Shown in pieces: positions 25,701 through 32,533 of a stretch of 64,000 nucleotides of DNA. Origin of the DNA: Gp6-AA40 sp035649635 (GTDB taxonomy: Bacteria; Acidobacteriota; Vicinamibacteria; Vicinamibacterales; UBA2999); assembly GCA_035649635.1 (NCBI GenBank), contig DASRJE010000204.1, positions 1-64,000 of the forward strand, written 5' to 3'. A program made the translations under genes and the position numbers. Under the pieces are notes generated by a model. That model was not told where the DNA came from, ran no database searches, and saw only the letters and a list, made by a program, of their open reading frames with translations. The first letter of the stretch is position 1. Every line of letters begins with the position of its first letter.

Positions 25701-27029
25701 TAATGCCGAATCGTGCCGCTGCTGTGTCTGGCGCTGCGCAACCTCAGCATCCGCGATGGCTTGCTCGAGCGTCGCGCGTACCGCCCGTTCTTGCCGCAGC
25801 TGTCCATCGAGCTCCGCTTCGCGGTCAGCCGCTTTCTTGCTGGCGACGAGGCGATCACGCGTTGCACGTGTCGTCGCGTCGTCGAACGCCGCCTCGGTCG
25901 CGGCCAGGCGACGTTCCACGTCGTTGCGACTGGCCGTGAGGTCGGCGACTGCCGCGGAGAGATCGTTCTCGCGCGTCGTCAGGCGCTCGATGTCGGCGGC
26001 TTTTGACTCGACGTCCAGACGAGTCAGACGCAGGTTCGCTTCCAATTGGCGAGACTGCGCTTCCGTGTCCGCGATCGCTTCGGCGTGTTGCTTCTGCGCG
26101 TTGTCCAACGCGTTGACCGCTTGCGCGAGCGAGTCCTGGACGCCGCAACGCCTCTCGTGTTCCTGCTCGAACAGTAGCTGAAACTCGCGCCGCTGTTCAG
26201 CCAATTCCTCTGCTGCGGCAAGCCGTTCCCGTTCGATGCGTGACTGTGCTGCTTCGACGGCGGTTTCTGCTTCGGTGACTTTGCGCTCCAACGCGCTTTG
26301 TGTCGCGGCGGCATCGGCCAACTGCGACCTGAGCTCCGCTTCCCGTTGCGATAGCCGATCGACGGCAGCCGCGGCAGCAGCCTGGTTTTGCCGCGCACGC
26401 TCCACTTCGATCGCGGCCGCACGCAACTGCTCGTCAACCATCTCCCAGTTTGCGGCCGCCCTCGCCATCCCGATCTCGTACTGGACCTGACGTTCGGCAA
26501 GTCGTTGTTCCGCGGCGTCGATTGCCGCTTGATGGCGGCGCTCTGCGTCGTGGAGGGCAGTCGTGGCGGCGGCGAGCTTCTGTTCCAGATCGGCCCGCGC
26601 GGTCCGTTCGATGAGCAGGTCCTCCGCCTGTGACGTGGCAGCGGCCGGTTGCGCGCGCTCCTGTGTGCGCGCGAGCGCGCGCGTTAGAACCACAGGCAGA
26701 TCGCGGAAGAGGGCATCACTCTTGACGATGTAGTCGTCAACCGCCGGGTGAAGCGAGTCGAACGCCGGACCCGCCCCATCCGGTACGACCACTACGACCG
26801 CGGGCCGTTGCGAGCCGTTCAGCACGGGCTCCAGGATCGTTGGCCAGCTTTCGCCGTTAGTCTGTGCTTCGACGATGACGGCCTGGAGGTCCTGGTTGTC
26901 GCGCAGCCACCGGACGGCGTGCTCGACGCGCGGCGCCCACGAGACATTGACACTGTGATCGACACCGCGTAGAGCGGCGGCGATAGCCTGTGCGTCTCTC
27001 CGTTCGTTGCCGATATAGAGGACCTTCAT
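22776..27029 (-). CDS. Giant coiled-coil protein with degenerate receiver, PAS and histidine-kinase domains
   Basis: A 1417-residue cytosolic protein; AGGAG lies five bases before ATG 27029. Residues 1-120 look like a receiver domain (MKVLYIGNERRD ... VVVVVP ... DDYIVKSD), but the acceptor Asp position reads VIVEAQ (Glu54). Residues about 130-1080 are almost continuous coiled coil (Ala/Glu/Arg/Gln/Leu-rich) with an internal repeat of about 134 residues. A PAS-like domain follows (RLFEQAGSAMFRC ...), then a HisKA-like helix pair RMEAVGRFASEVAVTCGN. In that segment the usual VAHDFNN reads VAVTCGN, so the phospho-His is missing. The ATPase region has LLVNLASYGRERM in place of an N-box NxxxNAxDAM, and I see no DxGxG. 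It probably works as a scaffold or non-enzymatic sensor. Confidence 0.88.
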   Translation of the reverse strand: MKVLYIGNERRDAQAIAAALRGVDHSVNVSWAPRVEHAVRWLRDNQDLQAVIVEAQTNGESWPTILEPVLNGSQRPAVVVVVPDGAGPAFDSLHPAVDDYIVKSDALFRDLPVVLTRALARTQERAQPAAATSQAEDLLIERTARADLEQKLAAATTALHDAERRHQAAIDAAEQRLAERQVQYEIGMARAAANWEMVDEQLRAAAIEVERARQNQAAAAAAVDRLSQREAELRSQLADAAATQSALERKVTEAETAVEAAQSRIERERLAAAEELAEQRREFQLLFEQEHERRCGVQDSLAQAVNALDNAQKQHAEAIADTEAQSRQLEANLRLTRLDVESKAADIERLTTRENDLSAAVADLTASRNDVERRLAATEAAFDDATTRATRDRLVASKKAADREAELDGQLRQERAVRATLEQAIADAEVAQRQTQQRHDSALAQAASDLAERQANFDRALSYAASDRNDLAQRLNETELTLAQLRRDRESLTAILEQLTAREADINTRLAAVQEAREGLERQLAEATSAIAQGAARETELDRNLLDEREARAVLGQAVADAEVARREAQRRHEEVLAAADLELTSRQAHFARELSIAAAERERLAHCLSNAEIALAHVERNYESKTRDVERLTQDAAKLTSELTTVQASNHALEGQLSDAANAIADLEARGSRERAVAANREAELEARLRQEHATRVSLEQALVDANTAHREAQQRHEDALAAAADELSERQSQFEHDLSNTAADRDQFAGRLSETATLLEQLRRDHESATAAVASLTQREGELTSHLDDVQAARDALTLQLAGATTSIADGEAALRDAEQRHEIALSTAASELAEQRAESARALSQIVAERDDLSQTLRDTGAARDTLSAQLADATRSIEETNQRASRELAVAAEREKDLAARLAQETESRNSVEQTLADERAAAAEAGRSFRAEADALRAHGLEQQAQFDVLLAQEQLERESRLAEMHECARKLGLERDALQHSLTTAQVSSRQLQETLAATARRLEEAIHRAEALQAEADQLPRLRAQADEIRAENNRLFEQAGSAMFRCTSYGALIHANRACATLVGRRAIEQPPEHFVAAVFEAPDALTWLIERCLSTRTKESIETTWLRNDGGRLHVRLLARLVPSDAIEIVVEDLTRLRVLEERLDRAHRMEAVGRFASEVAVTCGNLLSDIHHNGEQWLTAAADHVDLRQQGELLIEEVKRAADLLQQLAAFGDEQARTPMLVHLNTLIRDLEPVLKRLAGNQVDLEIRESSSPLTVDVPNERVERLLVNLASYGRERMPSGGRLRIDLGTEVVDRHFAAKHHNVRLGLHALITLTGRRAAARDGASNLRDESQRSNGRSATRPGADFGTLQRLVSECGGHLWMKVEPDGDIVAKIRLPLSSSQDQTPARRGVEARVIRSRGLRHAVR

Positions 27030-27206
27030 GCACTCCTAAGAAGCGGCGGGACAGTGTGCGCTATTTCTATCGGTCGGTTGCCGATCGGGCTGCACAGGAG
27101 TCGCCGTGGGGGGCGATTTGGCAGAAATGATGAGGCTGGCGGCCGTTTCCGGCAAGCCCCGGGACGTTACCTACTGCAGAGGTAGCCGCCCGGGGGTGGG
27201 AAATCT

Positions 27207-30200
27207 TTAGAACTCGTAACGCAAACCGATTCGGAGCTGACGCGGGGTCGCGAGTTGCTGACCCGAGATGACGCCGGACATGCCCGCCAGGCCGAAATCC
27301 GGATTCGGGACGCCGAATCGCAGTTCGGAGAAGGTGTTGTATTCGAGCACCGTCTGCGTATTGAAGGCGTTGAACACGTCCGCAATCAGCAGCAGGCTTC
27401 GGCCGCCGACCTTCGCGTTATACGACACGCCTGCATTGACCAGTTTCGTCCACGGCGTCCGCGACCGGAAACCGTCTGACGTTTCGAATCCTTCGGCGCG
27501 TGAGGTCAGTGGAATCTCGCCGCCAGAGTCGTACACCGGATGCGCGGCGAGGGCCGTCATCGGCGCTCCCGATTGCAGATCCACGCCGACGGACACGTTC
27601 AGTCCACTGTTGAAGGCGTATGTGCCATACAGTTTCACGCTATGCGTACGGTCGAGCGGCAGCGGTCCGTTGCCGGTTGTGCCGAGGAAACGGATGTCGC
27701 CGCTGTAGCCGAACTCGGGCACACCGATCGCCGCGTATGTAGGATCGTTCGTCGGATAGTCGTACAACGACGAGATGCCAGGGTCGGACTGACCGTTGTC
27801 GTTGCGGTAGAACCCCTCGAAATTGCCCGTCAGCCGCGACCATCGATACGAGGAAATCAGCGACCAGTTGTTCGCCAGCCGCTTGTTGGCGGTGAACTCG
27901 ACGGCGTTGTAATCGTGAACCGGCGATTCGAAGCTGACCGTGGCGCCCGGAATGGCCTGGACCACCGGGGTGCTCGGACCAGGATTCGTCAGCAGGTAGT
28001 TTGCTGTTCCGGCGCCCGGCACGCCCAGCGAGATCGCGACGAGCGGGTATGGCTGCACGTCTTCGAGCACGCGGCCGATGTCGCGGTGCACGTACCGGAC
28101 GCCAACGTCGACTCCCCGCGCCACGCTGGACTCCGTTCCAACGACCCATTCGTTGTAGTAGCTCAGCCTGGCATCCGGATCGATGTCGTCTGCGCCTCCA
28201 CCGAGCAGCGTGAAGTGAGTCGTCGTTACATCACCGGTCAACGCGTTGGTCGTCACGACGCCGTTCGGCACCGGGCTCGTCAGGCCCTGGTCGAAGTAGT
28301 CAGCCGTGATCGATGCGTCAGATGACAGCGCCCGGGCGGCGAGGTCGTTCGGCACGCGGGCATAGTAGCGGCCGTAGTTCGCGAAGACCTTTCCCTTGCC
28401 ACTCCCGCTCGGATCCCAGACACCACCAATCCGTGGCGCCCAGTTGTTCTTCAGCGAGAAGTCCTGCACGATCGAGCCCGACAAGGTCTCCTGTTCGTAT
28501 CGCACTCCCGGACGAATCGTGATCGAGCTGCCGACCTTCCATTCGTCCTCGACGAACAAGGCGGCGTAGTGCTGCGTCGTCTCGCGCGCCGCGGTCAGGC
28601 TGGCGCGGCTCACGTGATAGATCTGACCGAACGCCTGGTCGGGGATGATGTCCACCACTGCCCCGGTGGCCGTCTGCTGGCCGTTCGGTGCCGTGAAGGT
28701 CGGCCCCGAGTACTGCTGAAGCTGGTTGAAGTCGAGATTCTCGTAATCGAAGCCGTAGCGGATCTGATGCTGGCCCCGTCCGGCAACCATGTTCGTGGCC
28801 GTGGCCTGGAACTGCCAACTGTTGCTGCGGTTGCCGGCCTCGTAGAACCCGAGGCCGCCGCTGATGACACGCGGCGTGACGCGGAAATCGCTGACCCGCC
28901 ACTCGTTCACCGACGGTTCCTCGAGAATGCGATTGAGCGCGCGGCTGAGTGAGCCGTCCACGAGGAAGTGCGGCGTCAGAACGCCGTCGTAGCGAACTGT
29001 CTGGTTGTGGCCTCCGTACTCCAACCCGCTGTAAGCGGAGGTCGTCTGGCTCAGGAGCGACGAGGCGCGCTGCGGGCCCATGTCGCCGCGCGCCGGATCG
29101 CCAAAGAAGGACGCATCGAAGCGATGCACGCTCGAGAGCTGCCAGGTCCCCTTCGCCGCGTAGTTCGTGATACGTCGATCGCGTTCGACGTTGCCAAGAG
29201 CCTGCAGTGGGAACCCCTCCGGCGCGTTGAAGGTGTCAGCCTGCCATTGCGGATCGATCGCGCCGAAGAAGAAGAGGCGATTGCGCAGGATGGGTCCGCC
29301 CACAGCCGCGCCGACGTCACTGAGCCTCGACCCTGCCCTGTTGACGGTACCCTCCACGCTCTGGACCGTGTCGTAATCCGATTCGAGGCCATGGGGCCGT
29401 GAGTAGGCGAACGCGCTTCCCTTGAGCGCGTTCGAACCACTCCTGGTCACGACGTTGATGACGCCGCCGGTTGCCTGCCCGAATTCCGCTTCGTAGCCAC
29501 CGGTCTTCACCTGGACTTCCTGAATGAAGTCGTAAGGCGTGCCGTTGCCCAGCGAGCCGAACACGATCGAGTACGAGCCCAGCGCGCCATATCCGCCGTT
29601 GGTGATGTTCACGCCATCCACGATGTACTGGTTCTCGAGGCCGCTCGAGCCTTGGACCGACGGATTTGCGGCGCCAATGTTGCCGCCGGTACTGACCCCG
29701 GGCGCGAGATAGAGCGTGTCGCTGAATCGACGACCAACCGGCAGGCGCGACAGCGTGGCGCTTTCGAGATTTGCGCCGATCGTCGCGCTGGTCGTGTCGA
29801 TGGTCGGCGTAGTGACGGTGATCTGGATGGCCTCTCTTACCGCACCGACTTGCAATGTCAGTGGTATTTCTGCGGTTTGTCCGAGGCGAACCTGAATATC
29901 AGCTCGATCGATCGCGTTGAACCCTTGCAATTCGGCCCGCAGGGCATAGAGCCCCGGTGTGAGGAACGGAACCGTGAATCTTCCTTCCCCGTCGGTTGTC
30001 GTTGCCTTTGTGCCTTGCGAACCAATCGCTGTGACGACGACGCCGGGGACAGCAAGGCCTTGCTCATCAACGATCCGACCCGAAATCGTGCCCGTCGTCT
30101 CCTGAGCGCTTGCGCGAGTTGCCATCGAACCTGCGATGCACGCGATGACCACGACCGCGCGCGCGCACGCACGCAGCGTGCTCAGGAACCTTCTTGTCCA

Positions 30201-30209
30201 CTTCCGCAT
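27207..30209 (-). CDS. Oar-like TonB-dependent outer-membrane receptor
   Basis: A 1000-residue outer-membrane protein. A basic N-terminus and hydrophobic segment form the signal peptide (cleavage near ASA-Q, residue 36). Residues 37-120 are a carboxypeptidase-regulatory-like beta-sandwich (GTISGRIVDEQGLAVPGVVV, TTDGEGRFTVPFLTPGLYAL). The plug domain includes NQYIVDGVNITNGGYG and GYEAEFGQATGGVINVVTRSG, the strongest TonB-plug motif. The remainder is a long barrel ending in IGLRYEF with terminal Phe. Such Oar-like receptors are expanded in Acidobacteria; substrates are usually unknown, with sugars or peptides proposed. There is no SusD partner beside it. The 177 bases between it and the next minus-strand gene hold no clear element. 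Confidence 0.93.
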   Translation of the reverse strand: MRKWTRRFLSTLRACARAVVVIACIAGSMATRASAQETTGTISGRIVDEQGLAVPGVVVTAIGSQGTKATTTDGEGRFTVPFLTPGLYALRAELQGFNAIDRADIQVRLGQTAEIPLTLQVGAVREAIQITVTTPTIDTTSATIGANLESATLSRLPVGRRFSDTLYLAPGVSTGGNIGAANPSVQGSSGLENQYIVDGVNITNGGYGALGSYSIVFGSLGNGTPYDFIQEVQVKTGGYEAEFGQATGGVINVVTRSGSNALKGSAFAYSRPHGLESDYDTVQSVEGTVNRAGSRLSDVGAAVGGPILRNRLFFFGAIDPQWQADTFNAPEGFPLQALGNVERDRRITNYAAKGTWQLSSVHRFDASFFGDPARGDMGPQRASSLLSQTTSAYSGLEYGGHNQTVRYDGVLTPHFLVDGSLSRALNRILEEPSVNEWRVSDFRVTPRVISGGLGFYEAGNRSNSWQFQATATNMVAGRGQHQIRYGFDYENLDFNQLQQYSGPTFTAPNGQQTATGAVVDIIPDQAFGQIYHVSRASLTAARETTQHYAALFVEDEWKVGSSITIRPGVRYEQETLSGSIVQDFSLKNNWAPRIGGVWDPSGSGKGKVFANYGRYYARVPNDLAARALSSDASITADYFDQGLTSPVPNGVVTTNALTGDVTTTHFTLLGGGADDIDPDARLSYYNEWVVGTESSVARGVDVGVRYVHRDIGRVLEDVQPYPLVAISLGVPGAGTANYLLTNPGPSTPVVQAIPGATVSFESPVHDYNAVEFTANKRLANNWSLISSYRWSRLTGNFEGFYRNDNGQSDPGISSLYDYPTNDPTYAAIGVPEFGYSGDIRFLGTTGNGPLPLDRTHSVKLYGTYAFNSGLNVSVGVDLQSGAPMTALAAHPVYDSGGEIPLTSRAEGFETSDGFRSRTPWTKLVNAGVSYNAKVGGRSLLLIADVFNAFNTQTVLEYNTFSELRFGVPNPDFGLAGMSGVISGQQLATPRQLRIGLRYEF

Positions 30210-30366
30210 ATCAGCCCTCCGTGAACGCTGCGCTCTTCAGCCACTCCGACATCACGGAGGTCCAGCGGTCAACTGATATGCAGGACTTTGTGCAAAGGCA
30301 AATTATTCCAGGCGCGCCCTGCGGAAGCAGCGGAATAAACGGATGGTCCACTGAATCTAGCAGGGC

Positions 30367-30741
30367 ATGAGAGTGATCGGCCTCACCACTGTGTTGTTCC
30401 TGTCAGCGACGTTGTATACCAATGCGGGCGAGCCGCTCGCGATCGTGGTGTCGCCGGTGCTGTCTATCGCGCCCGCGAATGTCGTGATTCGCGTCCGCAT
30501 CGCCCCGGACGCGGCCAACAGGACTCTCGAGGTTGTGACCGAATCAGACACGTACTATCGAAGAAGTCGCGTTCAACTCGACGGCCACGAGGCACCGCGA
30601 ATGATTCCACTAGAGCTGCGAAATCTTCCTGGGGGCGAGTACGAGGTTCGGGCCACGCTCATCGACAGTGCCGGTCGCCCGCGAGCATTAGCACACCGGC
30701 TGGTCGTCGTCCGTCCGCCCGGTGGCGGTGACCTGGAATGA
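30367..30741 (+). CDS. Small secreted protein of unknown function, 124 aa
   Basis: ATG 30367 opens a frame with a signal peptide (MRVIGLTTVLFLSATLYTNA, cleavage before GEPL). The mature 104 residues are beta-rich. The segments VVIRVRIAPDAANRTLEVV and LPGGEYEVRATLIDSAGR suggest a small immunoglobulin- or fibronectin-like sandwich. No family was recognised. It is divergent from the TonB receptor, with a 157-base shared upstream region, and convergent with the sigma factor gene. Coding looks real because of the signal peptide and clean beta-sandwich wording. There are no cysteines in the mature part. Confidence 0.65.
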   Translation: MRVIGLTTVLFLSATLYTNAGEPLAIVVSPVLSIAPANVVIRVRIAPDAANRTLEVVTESDTYYRRSRVQLDGHEAPRMIPLELRNLPGGEYEVRATLIDSAGRPRALAHRLVVVRPPGGGDLE

Positions 30742-30795
30742 TGGCGCCGCCCCTGGTCCACGCACGGATTCAACTTCGCACGTAGCGGTGGGTGT

Positions 30796-31368
30796 TCAGG
30801 CCCACCGCGCAGGTTCTCTCCTGGTGCCTGAGTCCTTGAGCCGGGCGTGCAGTGCACCGCGGAACGCGTGACGCGCGCGCGACAGCCTGGACATCACAGT
30901 GCCCATCGGAATACCGGTGACTCCAGCAATCTCTCGATACGAGAGCCCTTCGAGCTCACGGAGCACGAGCAACTCACGAAAATGATTCGGTACTGTGCGC
31001 ATCGTCTCCGCGATCAACGTGACATCGTCGGTTTGCAGCAACAGCGTTTCAGGATCCGATGCCTGCTGGACGATGCTGTGTTGCTCTTCGTCGAATGGGT
31101 CAGTGGGCGCACGGAAGCTCGCGCCCTGCCCACAACACGTGTTGCGCACGATCCTGAGGAACCAGGCGCGCGAGTTTCCGCCAGAGAATGTGTTGAAGTA
31201 TCGCAGCGCGCGCAGCGACGCCTCCTGCACGGCATCCTCGGCATCATCTTCATTGCGCATGAGCCACCGCGCCAGCCGATGGGCAGCAGCCAGATGGGGG
31301 AGCACCACTTCATCGAAAGTGTCACCGATCGGGGATGATGTCGAATTGCGTTCACTCAGAAGATTCAT
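30796..31368 (-). CDS. ECF-family RNA polymerase sigma factor
   Basis: A 190-residue sigma-70 relative with regions 2 and 4 only. The start is ATG 31368 with GGAG upstream, overlapping the end of the preceding epimerase-like gene by 17 bases; longer in-frame starts to 31644 run through that gene. Region 2 contains LARWLMRNEDDAEDAVQEASLRALRYF (shown here as family-typical helices 2.1-2.2) and AWFLRIVRN. Region 4 contains FRELLVLRELEGLSYREIA and GIPMGTVMSRLSRAR, the helix-turn-helix. The linker has a Cys pair (NTCCGQG). ECF factors switch on stress or envelope regulons and are normally held by an anti-sigma factor, but none is visible next to it. Confidence 0.9.
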   Translation of the reverse strand: MNLLSERNSTSSPIGDTFDEVVLPHLAAAHRLARWLMRNEDDAEDAVQEASLRALRYFNTFSGGNSRAWFLRIVRNTCCGQGASFRAPTDPFDEEQHSIVQQASDPETLLLQTDDVTLIAETMRTVPNHFRELLVLRELEGLSYREIAGVTGIPMGTVMSRLSRARHAFRGALHARLKDSGTRREPARWA

Positions 31369-32296
31369 CGAGCGCTCCAAGGACTTGCTGGAGTCCCCGT
31401 TCCAGCGTGGGGTAGTTGAAGCGAAAGCCGATGCCGCGCAGCCGGATGTTCGAGAAGACCGCATCGGCTCGCAGGTGCTCGGCCAGGATGTGTCCGACAA
31501 GGAGTCGCGCTGCTGACTCCGGAAACGACCAACAGCGCAGCGGGCGATCGGCGAGGCGGGCGAACGTTGTCGCGAACTCGTACAACCGGATCGGGTCGGT
31601 GTTGACGACGAAATAGCGGCCGCCGACTTCGCCGTGCTTGGCAAGATGGATCAGGCCGCGAGCACAGTCCTCGACGTGAATCGGCGACACCCACGGCCCG
31701 ATGCGTCCGAAGTGGAGCACGCGACCGCCTGACATGACCGGCTGGATGACGTGCCTGCGAAACCAGGAGGCATTGGCGTAGATCCACCCAGGGAATGCGG
31801 TGACGATCGGTAGCCCGGCGAGGCTATAGCCTTCGAGTCGATCGAGCGCCGGCGCGAGGCAGCGCCCCCAGGCGGACGGCTGCGGCGGGGTGTCCTCGGT
31901 GATCGCTCGCGGACCCGTGGCGCCGTAGTAGCTGGCATCCGAGACGTACACGATTCGTCGCGTCGTGCCAGCGGCCACAGCATCGAGCAGGCGTGTGTCC
32001 GTCAACACTCGGGTGCGCATGACGAACGCAGCGTGCTGTGACGTTATGCGTCCGCCGCCGAATGGGTATGGCGGGAGGTGAAAGACCCAGTCAGCCTGCG
32101 CTTCGTCCTGCCACGGCCCCGGCGATGCCAGATCGCCGATAACGGCGGTGGCGCCAGCCCGCCGCACGCGCTCCGCCCCTTCGAGGGAGTGCACCAGGCC
32201 AGAGACGTCATGGCCACCCGCGACCAGCACCTTGATCAGCTCGGTCCCGACGAAGCCGTCCGCTTCAGTGATAAACGCGGTCGCGCGTGCACCCAT
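31352..32296 (-). CDS. NAD-dependent epimerase/dehydratase-like protein
   Basis: A 314-residue extended short-chain dehydrogenase fold, started at ATG 32296. The N-terminal strand-turn reads AFITEADGFVGTEL, where the classic motif is TGxxGFxG, so the first glycine is Glu. Typical later parts are present: AVIGDLASPG, RIVYVSDASYYG, PGWIYANASWF and WVSPIHVEDCARGLIHLA. The catalytic Tyr of YxxxK cannot be matched with its Lys. The protein may therefore bind NAD(P) weakly or act as a non-catalytic, NmrA-like sensor. It overlaps the ECF sigma factor gene by 17 bases on the same strand, so both are probably one operon. The lost glycine is seen directly; the functional consequence is inference. Confidence 0.75.
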   Translation of the reverse strand: MGARATAFITEADGFVGTELIKVLVAGGHDVSGLVHSLEGAERVRRAGATAVIGDLASPGPWQDEAQADWVFHLPPYPFGGGRITSQHAAFVMRTRVLTDTRLLDAVAAGTTRRIVYVSDASYYGATGPRAITEDTPPQPSAWGRCLAPALDRLEGYSLAGLPIVTAFPGWIYANASWFRRHVIQPVMSGGRVLHFGRIGPWVSPIHVEDCARGLIHLAKHGEVGGRYFVVNTDPIRLYEFATTFARLADRPLRCWSFPESAARLLVGHILAEHLRADAVFSNIRLRGIGFRFNYPTLERGLQQVLGALDESSE

Positions 32297-32362
32297 TTCC
32301 ACGGAACCAGTGTGAAATGCGGCGTGCCGGGCGAACAGCGACAGCACCCAGACAGGACCCGT

Positions 32363-32383
32363 ACGACGCCGTTACGGCGTCGT
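32363..32383. promoter_or_regulatory. Perfect 9-bp inverted repeat with 3-base loop
   Basis: ACGACGCCG, TTA, CGGCGTCGT. It lies in the 237-base gap between the end of the XRE-STAND gene and the start of the epimerase/sigma operon, 67 bases before that start. It may terminate the STAND transcript or be an operator for the operon. On the plus strand it is followed by TTTC only. The rest of the gap shows no gene. Confidence 0.4.
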
Positions 32384-32533
32384 TTCAAATGACAGGTCCC
32401 CCGGGTTCGCGTCTTCGTGAGTTTCTGACTTGCTGCCTTCGTGGTTGGACGTTACCCCCGAAGTGCCAAATGCCTAGGCTGGGAGCTTGTATTTTCGATA
32501 GGTGACCGGGAATAGAAACTGTGAGAGCGAGGC

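Noticed and set aside
22776..27029. Non-coding tandem repeat region
   Set aside because: The periodicity is at the protein level (heptads and 134-residue units) in one uninterrupted 1417-codon frame with a good ribosome-binding site.
27030..27206. Cyclic-di-GMP or other riboswitch before the coiled-coil gene
   Set aside because: A short TACCT/AGGTA stem and GCCGGAAACGGC segment are present, but they do not match the order of conserved elements of any riboswitch I can recall.
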